Shown: one piece after another, positions 18,439 through 26,091 of the stretch
Layout of the letters: the number at the start of each line of letters is the position of its first letter
Numbering within the stretch: position 1 is the first letter of the stretch
From: an uncultured Pelosinus sp.
GTDB lineage: Bacteria; Bacillota; Negativicutes; UMGS1260
Length of the DNA stretch: 64,000 nt
NCBI GenBank assembly: GCA_900550105.1
Contig: URQW01000001.1
Span: 62,001-126,000 of the forward strand
Reading direction: 5' to 3'
Notes under the pieces: generated by a model
Told to the model about the DNA's origin: nothing
Database searches by the model: none
The model's input: the letters and a program-made list of their open reading frames with translations, nothing else
Program-made: the position numbers and the translations under genes

Positions 18439-18461
18439 ATTGACTGAAAGGGAGTTAGTTT

Positions 18462-20462
18462 ATGGTTTTATCAATTCGCAAAATCTTACAGAACTCTAGA
18501 GGCTCAACAGCCATACTCGTCTTAGGCGGAATGCTCATTTTCAGTATCCTAGGCGCTGGCCTTATGACGATAAGCAAAACAAGTCAAAACACAGCTACAG
18601 ACTATCGCGACGGAGTAGCTACCGAGTATATTGCCGAAGCAGGTGTACATGACCTGTTGGCCCAAATCAAAGCAGGCGCACATGATCCTAAAATAAATGA
18701 TGCTATTCATAAAACGGGACAAGCGGTTGACAAGCTAGTGACAATTTCTTCCCTGCAAAATTTCTCGCCGCAACCAAATCAAACGGGCTCTTATGTTGTT
18801 ACCCTCTCGAAAGATAAAGACGGAGTCTTTCATATTAGATCAGAGGCCACACTCCGATCTGATACTACGAAAAAAACGATAAGCAAAGCGATTAACCTGA
18901 CCGTAAATCTAACGCCAAATAGTGGCGGAGATGGCGACTTTGGCAATGTTGCCGGTAAGTATGTGGCTTATGCCAATGGGGATTTTATCCTTACGAATGA
19001 TACGATTTATTTCTTTAATAATTCTACGCCGTCTCAAGATGACCCCACTCCCGCAACTCATATTGGCAGCAATGGTCAATACAACATTTCCGGCACAACA
19101 AAGCCTGTAGTTGACTATGCCTGGGCGCGGGCGGAAAGCTATATCCCCCCCTACAACCAGTATTATAATACTCGAGCTATTGTTCGAGATTATGTGCACA
19201 ACTGGAAATTCGCTGATCCCGTCGGAGTTCTAAAAGTCCCCAAAGTAACTTTTGATTCTTTTTCACCCCAACCCTTTCCAACCAAAGCAGAGTGGAGCAA
19301 GTATACCGATCTTGTCGCTGCCACTGGCGGTTCTCCGGTAGCTATGAAGAACTTAACACTAAGTGAAAGCGCCTACTATTGCAACGGTTCTTATACTCTA
19401 AACTCTTCAACCCTGACCTTTACCAGTCCCAATGTAACTCTATTTATTAACGGCGATTTATCGCTAAATATTCAAGATGCGGCTAAAATCCCCGCCCTCT
19501 ATCAAAAGACTCAGGAAAATTCGAGCCTAACGATTTATGTGACAGGTTCGGTTTCCCTGGCGAACGGAGCCTATATTGGCATACAAGACGCTCTAGGCAA
19601 AGCAACTATAAAAGATATCCAAAATGCTCTGCCAACTGGCTCAACTGTAAATATCTACACAGCAAAAACCTTGACTATGACGAATGCGGCTAAAATCCAG
19701 AGCGGTGTCATTAATATTCAAACAGTAAATGACTTGAGTATGAGCACTCCCTCCAGTATCATCGCCAAGGATACGGGATCTCTATCACTTGCTTCAACTA
19801 CCGGTACATTGCACTTTACCAACTCTAGCACGCTATATGGCGGACAAATCGATGTAAAGGGCTATAGTGGCATTTTGCTTGACAATTATGCCAGATTTGA
19901 AACTCCGGGAACACCGAAAGACCCCCAAAAAGACCCGCCAGCTGGAAAAATTACAATCACAAGCACGAATGGCCCTGTAAAACTAACGAATAATTCAAGC
20001 TTGCTAGCCGGCGATACAATAAAAATCCAATCGGCTCAGGCTTGCAACTTGACCGTAAATGCGGCGATGAATACAGAAAATATCCCGATCGACTATCAAA
20101 CTATCAAGAAAACCAATGGCGCTTACGCCAACGCGATTACGCGCATCCTCTCTAATGATACAAATACCATGCAGTTTGATAACTCCTATGCTATCGGCGG
20201 CAAAGCCGTACTTGTAACAAATCAAGGCCCGATTGTATTGCCAGGAACCAAAGATCAAAGAAATACGGTATTTATGGCGGGAGGCGGCATTTCAGAGGTG
20301 ACAAGCAACTCCCAAATCGGCCCTTTTTATACAAATGGAACGCTAAGACTGACAAGTGCAGCCACACTTACTTATAACAGAAGCGTAATGGACACACTGG
20401 GCTTACTTTCTTCCTCGTCCGGCTTTAGCGCCACCATCATCAAAACTGAATTAGAACCATAA
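18462..20462 (+). CDS. Large PilX-like protein, possible pilus tip adhesin
   Basis: A 666-residue protein whose first 60 residues resemble PilX/GspK-type minor pilins: NSRGSTAILVLGGMLIFSILGAGLMTISK, then YRDGVATEYIAEAGVHDLLAQ. It lacks the canonical glutamate at mature position 5. The rest (about 170-660) is Ser/Thr/Asn-rich with recurring short strands such as SLSLASTTGTLHFTNSSTLYGG, suggesting a beta-helix or repeated beta-sandwich. Typical PilX is under 200 residues, so this is a pilin-like base carrying a large extracellular domain. An adhesive tip role is inferred. A bidirectional terminator follows. Confidence 0.7.
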   Translation: MVLSIRKILQNSRGSTAILVLGGMLIFSILGAGLMTISKTSQNTATDYRDGVATEYIAEAGVHDLLAQIKAGAHDPKINDAIHKTGQAVDKLVTISSLQNFSPQPNQTGSYVVTLSKDKDGVFHIRSEATLRSDTTKKTISKAINLTVNLTPNSGGDGDFGNVAGKYVAYANGDFILTNDTIYFFNNSTPSQDDPTPATHIGSNGQYNISGTTKPVVDYAWARAESYIPPYNQYYNTRAIVRDYVHNWKFADPVGVLKVPKVTFDSFSPQPFPTKAEWSKYTDLVAATGGSPVAMKNLTLSESAYYCNGSYTLNSSTLTFTSPNVTLFINGDLSLNIQDAAKIPALYQKTQENSSLTIYVTGSVSLANGAYIGIQDALGKATIKDIQNALPTGSTVNIYTAKTLTMTNAAKIQSGVINIQTVNDLSMSTPSSIIAKDTGSLSLASTTGTLHFTNSSTLYGGQIDVKGYSGILLDNYARFETPGTPKDPQKDPPAGKITITSTNGPVKLTNNSSLLAGDTIKIQSAQACNLTVNAAMNTENIPIDYQTIKKTNGAYANAITRILSNDTNTMQFDNSYAIGGKAVLVTNQGPIVLPGTKDQRNTVFMAGGGISEVTSNSQIGPFYTNGTLRLTSAATLTYNRSVMDTLGLLSSSSGFSATIIKTELEP

Positions 20463-20480
20463 CCATCCTGTTCATTCTAA

Positions 20481-20524
20481 AATAAGACCAGACAGCCTTG
20501 TTACAATCGCTGTCTGGTCTTATT
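20481..20524. terminator. Bidirectional terminator between PilX-like gene and emrB
   Basis: Perfect 16-base arms (AATAAGACCAGACAGC and its complement) with a 12-base loop, positioned between the convergent stop codons. It has A/T ends on both sides. Confidence 0.88.
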
Positions 20525-20525
20525 A

Positions 20526-22079
20526 TTATGCGTTTATTTCATCGCTATTTTTATTATTAGGCATAAATAACGCCGCCACAGCAAGGCAAAGTGAAACAGC
20601 CGCGACAAAATGATAGGCGTCGCAAAAAGCTAGTATGCCCGCTTGATGGATCAGTTCCTGATAAATCTTCCCCATAGCATACTGAGAAACCTCGCCACTG
20701 GGAATTCCGAACTGCGTAAGCTTTTGCGATAAAGCAGCCATAGCATGTGAGTAGCCCCAGTCGCTTGCTGTCAGCCGCTCTGCTAAATAGGCTTGCTCGA
20801 CCTGCTGCCGATGAATCAAATAGTTTGTCACAATAGCAATACCTACACTGCCGCCTAAATTTCGCATGAGCGAAATAATGGCTGACGCATTGCTGCTTTC
20901 TTCGCGTGAAATCTTGGAAAAAGCTAAAGTCGTAACAGGCACGAACAGAAAGGGCAGGCCGAGAGTCTGTAAGACCCGCACAAGTGCAAATGTCCAATAA
21001 TCGGTCTGCGGCGTAATCTGACCGGTGGCCCACATTCCCAACGCCATAATGGCCATACCGAAAGAAACGAGATATTTTGCCTGTACTTTATTCACAAGTC
21101 GCCCCACAAGGGGCATAACCGTTAAAACCGCTAATCCGCCAGGCGATAGTAGCAGCCCTGATAACGTAGCATTATAGCCGAAATAAGTCTGTACAAGCAT
21201 AGGCAGAAGCGTCGTACCGGAATAGAGAGCAAAACCAACAAAAAACATCATCACGCAAGGCATGCCAAAACTAGGAATTTTAAATAACTGCAGTTTTACA
21301 ATTGGATGCTTTTGCTGCAGCAGCCAGAAAACGGCTGTAATGAGTCCCACAGCAGCAATCACGGAAAATACAATGATAAAGGAGCTATCAAACCAGTCTT
21401 CCTGCTGCCCTTTGTCAAGAACAATCTGAAGTGCGCCTAACCCTAGGGCAATCAAGCTCAGCCCGATATAATCAATCGATCCTAGAGGACGCTTTTGAGC
21501 GCTTGGCGGATCTTCTACAAGTAATTTCACTAAAAAGGCAGCTAGCAGACCGACAGGCACATTCATAAAGAAAATCCAGCGCCAATTGTAGTTATCGGTA
21601 ATGTACCCACCGAGCGCTGGTCCGATGATCGGCGCCAACACGGTCGTAATCCCGGTAATCGCAAAAGCCATCCCTAGTTTTTCTGGAGGAAAGCTATCTT
21701 TAATAATTGCTTGCTGGGCTGGTTGCAATCCGCCGCCAGCCAGCCCTTGCAGCAAACGAAATACAATCAGAAGTGTTAAGGAATTAGCAATACCACAGAG
21801 AAAAGAAGTCAGGGTAAACCCAAGAATACAAGCAATGAAAAAGTTCTTACGCCCCATCAGTCCTGATAGCCAGCCTGATAGCGGCAAAACAATGCCGTTT
21901 GATACAAGATAAGAGGTAAGAATCCACGTACTCTCTTCAGAGCTAGCACCAATGGAACCGGCAATTTGCGAAAGTGCCACATTGGCAATCGTTGTATCAA
22001 GCACTTCCATAAAAGCGGCAATACTAACAACCGTCGCGACGAGCATGGGGTTTTTCGGTCTAAAGGCTGCTTCGACCAT
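20526..22079 (-). CDS. emrB: EmrB/QacA-type multidrug MFS exporter
   Basis: A 517-residue, fourteen-TM DHA2-family drug:proton antiporter. The family motif LDTTIANVALSQI is near the N-terminus and GLAGGGLQPAQQAII is motif C-like. The open frame extends 39 codons into the upstream gene, but ATG at 22079 lies directly after the emrA stop and begins a normal DHA2 N-terminus. It works with the membrane-fusion protein encoded just upstream to export toxic compounds across both membranes; the outer-membrane TolC-like partner is not in the window. Confidence 0.9.
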   Translation of the reverse strand: MVEAAFRPKNPMLVATVVSIAAFMEVLDTTIANVALSQIAGSIGASSEESTWILTSYLVSNGIVLPLSGWLSGLMGRKNFFIACILGFTLTSFLCGIANSLTLLIVFRLLQGLAGGGLQPAQQAIIKDSFPPEKLGMAFAITGITTVLAPIIGPALGGYITDNYNWRWIFFMNVPVGLLAAFLVKLLVEDPPSAQKRPLGSIDYIGLSLIALGLGALQIVLDKGQQEDWFDSSFIIVFSVIAAVGLITAVFWLLQQKHPIVKLQLFKIPSFGMPCVMMFFVGFALYSGTTLLPMLVQTYFGYNATLSGLLLSPGGLAVLTVMPLVGRLVNKVQAKYLVSFGMAIMALGMWATGQITPQTDYWTFALVRVLQTLGLPFLFVPVTTLAFSKISREESSNASAIISLMRNLGGSVGIAIVTNYLIHRQQVEQAYLAERLTASDWGYSHAMAALSQKLTQFGIPSGEVSQYAMGKIYQELIHQAGILAFCDAYHFVAAVSLCLAVAALFMPNNKNSDEINA

Positions 22080-22080
22080 A

Positions 22081-23130
22081 TTACCAGCCTGCCTTTTCCG
22101 TCTCGACAGTTGGAAGTACTGACATACCTGGCCCAATCGCCAAAGTGGCGTCAGGCTGACTGTCAAAACGAATTTTAACAGGAACGCGCTGTACAATTTT
22201 CACGAAATTTCCTGTAGCATTTTCAGCGGGAAATAAGGAAAAACGCGAACCAGTTCCTGCCTGTAGACTATCTACCGTCCCATTGAGCAGCAAATCAGGA
22301 AAAGCATCAACCTTGATATGGACTTTTTGACCAACTCGCATGTGAGCCAGCTGTGTTTCTTTAAAATTCGCTACAATCCAAAGCTCTGTACCGACTAAAG
22401 AAGAAAGTTGCTGCCCTGCCTGGACATAATTGCCAAGCTCAACACTGCGTTTTGTAATCCGTCCATCAATCGGGGCCACTATTTTCGTATTAGCCAAGTC
22501 GCTTTCCGCCTGCGCTAAATCGACTCGCGCCTGCTGAACTTGCGCTGCTAACTGTTCTGCTGTATTTTGCGATGCAGCAATTACTGTGGATGCTGTACTG
22601 GCTGAACGTTGATCGGCCCGCGTTTTTTCAAGCGTCGATCTCGCTGATTTTTCGGCGGCTACAGCATCATCAAGTTGCTGCCGGGAAACAGCCCCAGAGC
22701 CAAATAGGCTTTCCATCCGACTTAAATCCTGCGAAGTCTTTTCCCAGGTTGCGGCCGCTACAGCTACCTGAGCTGACGCTCCCGCCAAATTCGACGGCGC
22801 CGTAACTGCTGTGGTCGCTGCATTACTTTTAGCAGCACTGGCTGCCGCTTCGGCTGCAGCTAGCGCGGCTTTCGCCTTATCGCGGCGAATCACATAGTCC
22901 GTTGAATCAATTTCGGCAAGAACATCTCCCGCCTTAACAAGCTGATTATCTGCCATATTTAGCTTTTTTACATACCCTTGCACCTTCGGGCTAATCGTTA
23001 CAATCTGACCTTCAATTGCGGCATCATCAGTCGACACGGCCCCTCGTTGAAAATAGAAATAACCGCCGATTCCGCCGACCAGAAGGAGCAGCGCGATAAT
23101 GATCTTTGCTTTTTTTGCTGTGATCTTCAT
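22081..23130 (-). CDS. emrA: EmrA/HlyD-type membrane fusion protein
   Basis: A 349-residue periplasmic adaptor with one N-terminal TM helix (about 10-28), a biotinyl-lipoyl domain (GAVSTDDAAIEGQIVTISPKV), a long Ala-rich coiled-coil hairpin (about 80-210) and the returning lipoyl half ANTKIVAPIDGRI. ATG at 23130 is preferred over the adjacent upstream TTG. The stop codon is immediately followed by the emrB start, so translational coupling is likely. Such adaptors imply an outer membrane. Confidence 0.9.
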   Translation of the reverse strand: MKITAKKAKIIIALLLLVGGIGGYFYFQRGAVSTDDAAIEGQIVTISPKVQGYVKKLNMADNQLVKAGDVLAEIDSTDYVIRRDKAKAALAAAEAAASAAKSNAATTAVTAPSNLAGASAQVAVAAATWEKTSQDLSRMESLFGSGAVSRQQLDDAVAAEKSARSTLEKTRADQRSASTASTVIAASQNTAEQLAAQVQQARVDLAQAESDLANTKIVAPIDGRITKRSVELGNYVQAGQQLSSLVGTELWIVANFKETQLAHMRVGQKVHIKVDAFPDLLLNGTVDSLQAGTGSRFSLFPAENATGNFVKIVQRVPVKIRFDSQPDATLAIGPGMSVLPTVETEKAGW

Positions 23131-23134
23131 CAAA

Positions 23135-23773
23135 TCACTTCCTCTCTTGCTCGCTTATATTGATACACGCCTTATCATCTGGTGGTAATATCCCCTGCAA
23201 AAATACCTGAAAAGCGTGGGCCGTATATTCTTCATTTGATTGCGGTGATAGGGGCACATTTTTTTGAATTAAAGGCTTCATTAAAAAGAAAAAGTTTAAA
23301 ATACCGGCCAAAGAAACAGCCGTGAAATTTACATTTAAATCCGAGCGGAAGAAGCCTTCTTTAATCCCTGTTGCAATGGCCTCAAACATAAATTGATAAG
23401 CTTGCGAGATATGACGCTGAATTGTTTCCCCGCCGCATTCTGTCGGATTAATCATTTCACTCATAATGAAACAAGCTAAACAGGGCCGAGTGCCATGAAT
23501 ATTGGCAATTTGATCGGCATAAAATGCGAGCCTGTCGACAGGTGAAAGGTCTACACGGTTCTTAACACTCTGTAAAGCCGCCAAGATGGGGGCAAGTTGC
23601 TCCTCTAAGACAGCCTGATACAGCCCCTCCTTGCCATTAAAATAATAGGAAACTGCCGCTACATTGCATTTGGCGCCAATAGCCAATTCCCGCACGGAAA
23701 CAGCAGAAAATCCCTTACGAGCAAATAATTCTGTCGCAGTCGCAAGCAAACGACTTCGCTTATCTTCTTCCAT
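23135..23773 (-). CDS. TetR-family repressor of the emrAB operon
   Basis: A 212-residue regulator with an N-terminal helix-turn-helix (RSRLLATATELFARKGFSAVSVRELAIGAKCNVAAVSYYFNGK, in two adjoining parts) and a C-terminal ligand domain of the CerR/YbiH-like type. ATG at 23773 follows GGGGAGG; the frame opens further upstream without a site. It is the first gene of the unit with emrA and emrB, 4 bases before emrA, so it probably represses its own operon and is released by a drug. A palindrome lies 80-100 bases upstream. Confidence 0.88.
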   Translation of the reverse strand: MEEDKRSRLLATATELFARKGFSAVSVRELAIGAKCNVAAVSYYFNGKEGLYQAVLEEQLAPILAALQSVKNRVDLSPVDRLAFYADQIANIHGTRPCLACFIMSEMINPTECGGETIQRHISQAYQFMFEAIATGIKEGFFRSDLNVNFTAVSLAGILNFFFLMKPLIQKNVPLSPQSNEEYTAHAFQVFLQGILPPDDKACINISEQERK

Positions 23774-23850
23774 AAAATACGCCTCCCCTAACTGTAAACG
23801 AACATTTAACAACATTAAATAGACTTTTCAGAATAGATAAAACAATCGTT

Positions 23851-23905
23851 TTAAATAAACGTTTGTTTTAATTGTAAATTTACTATACTTTTCCTAATTG
23901 GTCAA
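23851..23905 (-). promoter_or_regulatory. Candidate tetR promoter and operator
   Basis: On the minus strand TTGACC (23900-23905) is followed after 17 bases by TAAATT, a plausible promoter. Just downstream is the near-palindrome at 23851-23870 with core AAACGTTT and matching flanks, a likely binding site for the TetR protein encoded next. Confidence 0.45.
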
Positions 23906-23906
23906 T

Positions 23907-23933
23907 AGAAAAACCGCAGAAATCATTCTGCGG
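23907..23933 (-). terminator. Terminator after hydG
   Basis: Arms CCGCAGA and TCTGCGG (23914-23933) are followed on the minus strand by TTTTTC. It lies 36 bases after the hydG stop. Confidence 0.8.
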
Positions 23934-23969
23934 CTACATTCTTTATCATCTATTTTCTTACGAAATCAG

Positions 23970-25388
23970 TTAGAAACGAAAATCTCGTTTACCATCATGC
24001 AGTTCCTGCAAGTGCTCGATCGCAATCTTTCTCACCTTTTCATTGGTAATGCGAGGAATTTCCTGTTGAATCACCTGCTCCCCTTTTACCTGCGTATCTT
24101 TTGCTGCATAATCTTCTAGATATTCTTTTAACGTCATCAGCGCGTTCGGCTGACAACAATTCACAATCTGTCCTGATTTAACAAGACTCATGAAGCGATC
24201 CCCGGTGCGGCCTTCGCGATAGCAGGCTGTGCAGAAACTCGGAATATAGCCAAGTCCTAGCAGCCAATTCACGATCTCATCAAGCGTACGGTTATCGTTT
24301 ACTTCAAACTGCGCCGAATTTTCTTCTTCCGGTTCTTTTTCCACATAGCCGCCCACACTCGTACTGGAACCGCCGCTAATCTGAGAAATTCCCAGCTCCA
24401 GCACACGTTCCCGCGTTGCTTGCGACTCCCGAGTTGATACGATCATACCGGTATAAGGCACAGCAATTCGTAAAACAGCGACAATTTTAGCAAAAATCTC
24501 ATCAGAAATGGCATTCGTAAAGTTTTCTGGATCAATATCATCAGCCGGGCGAATTCTCGGTACACTAATCGTGTGCGGTCCAACGCCCATCGTAGCTTCT
24601 AAATGTTCCGCATGCATTAAGAGTCCCACAAAATCATAGCGGTACATATTTAGTCCAAAGAGAACGCCAACGCCAACATCATCGATCCCAGCTTCCATAG
24701 CGCGGTCCATCGCTTCCGTATGGTAGGCATAATCATGTTTCGGCCCCGTCGGGTGAAGCTCTTCATAACTTTTCTTATTATAGGTTTCTTGAAATAAAAT
24801 ATAAGTGCCAATCCCAGCTTCGTTCAGCTTGCGATAATTTTCCACAGTGGTAGCCGCAATATTCACATTGACGCGGCGAATCGCCCCGTTTTTATGCTTA
24901 ATACTATAAATCGTCTTGATACTTTCCAACACATATTCAATGGGATTATTAACAGGATCTTCGCCAGTTTCTAAGGCCAAGCGCTTATGGCCCATATCCT
25001 GAAGTGCAATAACCTCGCGGACAATTTCCTCCTGCGTCAGCTTCTTGCGGGTAATGGTCTTGTTTTTTTGATGGTAAGGACAGTATACGCACCCATTCAC
25101 ACAGTAATTAGAAAGATATAAGGGAGCAAACATGACAATCCGATTGCCATAGAATTTTTGTTTAATATCTCGCGCCAAAGTCTTCATGGCCTCATTGGCA
25201 TCATCAAGCTCACATTCTAAAAGAACAGCTGCCTCACGATGGCTCAAACCTTTACATTCTTTCGCCTTATTTAAAATGCTTTCAATTAATGACCGATTCG
25301 TCTTATTGGCAGACGCATACGCAAGAGTATCGAGGATTTCCTGATCATCAATAAATTCTGCCGCTTGCTTTGATTTTACATTATACAT
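23970..25388 (-). CDS. hydG: FeFe-hydrogenase maturase HydG
   Basis: A 472-residue radical SAM tyrosine lyase that makes the CO and CN ligands of the hydrogenase H-cluster from tyrosine. The radical SAM cluster motif is CX3CX2C at residues 96, 100 and 103. The C-terminal auxiliary cluster motif CTAC followed by a CC pair about 22 residues later is intact, and ETGEDP and GIDDVGVGVLFGL are family stretches. It lies 31 bases after the small TM1266-type gene. hydE, hydF and the hydrogenase itself are not in this window. An expected role in FeFe-hydrogenase assembly is well established for the family. Confidence 0.95.
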   Translation of the reverse strand: MYNVKSKQAAEFIDDQEILDTLAYASANKTNRSLIESILNKAKECKGLSHREAAVLLECELDDANEAMKTLARDIKQKFYGNRIVMFAPLYLSNYCVNGCVYCPYHQKNKTITRKKLTQEEIVREVIALQDMGHKRLALETGEDPVNNPIEYVLESIKTIYSIKHKNGAIRRVNVNIAATTVENYRKLNEAGIGTYILFQETYNKKSYEELHPTGPKHDYAYHTEAMDRAMEAGIDDVGVGVLFGLNMYRYDFVGLLMHAEHLEATMGVGPHTISVPRIRPADDIDPENFTNAISDEIFAKIVAVLRIAVPYTGMIVSTRESQATRERVLELGISQISGGSSTSVGGYVEKEPEEENSAQFEVNDNRTLDEIVNWLLGLGYIPSFCTACYREGRTGDRFMSLVKSGQIVNCCQPNALMTLKEYLEDYAAKDTQVKGEQVIQQEIPRITNEKVRKIAIEHLQELHDGKRDFRF

Positions 25389-25419
25389 TCTTCTGGCTCC
25401 TTTACCATTCGACTAAGAC

Positions 25420-25683
25420 CTATTCCTCTCCAAAAAAGGTCATTTTCGAGTAAACTGTTTTAATACTTACCTGTGGAACCATCCCTAATTTGCCGGCGAA
25501 AGCACTGATTACATCATTGGGAGCATCCATAACGATACTGATGACAGAAACATTCCGTTTATGATAAGGAATCCCCATACGACCTACGATATACTCGCCA
25601 TAATCGTGCAAAATATCGTTTAGCTTCTTCGCAGATTCCTTATTTTCTACAATAATTCCTACTAAAGCAAGTCTTGTTTCCAT
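25420..25683 (-). CDS. TM1266-family small regulator (hydrogenase-associated)
   Basis: An 87-residue ACT-like/ferredoxin-fold protein (METRLALVGIIVENKESAKKLNDILHDYG in outline). The family is named an iron-only hydrogenase system putative regulator because it is frequently encoded beside hydrogenase maturation genes; its mechanism has not been established. GGAGG precedes the ATG. It is the first gene of a two-gene unit with hydG and lies directly after a leader that ends in a hairpin terminator. Confidence 0.8.
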   Translation of the reverse strand: METRLALVGIIVENKESAKKLNDILHDYGEYIVGRMGIPYHKRNVSVISIVMDAPNDVISAFAGKLGMVPQVSIKTVYSKMTFFGEE

Positions 25684-25904
25684 CTAGCCCTCCAAATAAC
25701 TAAAAAATCCTCGCAGCTATAAGCGCAAGGATAGAATGTTATAACGAAGCCAAAAGGCTTACGTAAACCTTTTTTCTCCAACTCCTATGCTCTCGCCTTC
25801 TCATTCGGGATACCCCTCGTGTAATCAGTACGATTTTGCTAAACAGTGTGGTTTGTCTCAAGCAACTATTTTCTCTTGCTCAAAAGACTCACCGAATACT
25901 ATTT
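25684..25904 (-). ncRNA. Structured leader with terminator upstream of TM1266-hydG
   Basis: Several helices can be drawn on the minus strand. ATTCGG (25892-25897) pairs with CCGAAT (25803-25808) and closes a domain containing a GTCT...AGAC hairpin with an inner GAGCAA/TTGCTT-type stem (25855-25888). Then comes an AAGCC-TTTT-GGCTT hairpin extended by GTT/AAC (about 25738-25769). Last is ATCCTTGC pairing GCGAGGAT (25707-25732) followed by six T, a Rho-independent terminator just before the gene. This is the layout of a transcription attenuator or riboswitch. It does not match any riboswitch consensus I recall. The 5' end is guessed from a TATGAT at 25912-25917. Confidence 0.5.
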
Positions 25905-26091
25905 GCATGGTATCATAAATCACAGAAAATCTCAAGAAAATTGATCATTACGTCAAATTGCTTGCTGCGATAAATCTCTGTATTGTTTTGCAAGACGCCC
26001 CTGCTTATAATCAAAGTATAACTGAGAACTTCATACGGAAGATTTAATAAGATTTAATTATTTGGATAATTGCGGGAAAGGAACGTCTGTT

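Noticed and set aside
25420..26091. Reading the hairpin at 25707-25732 as a terminator for a plus-strand transcript
   Set aside because: The T-run is only on the minus-strand side, and no plus-strand gene ends there.
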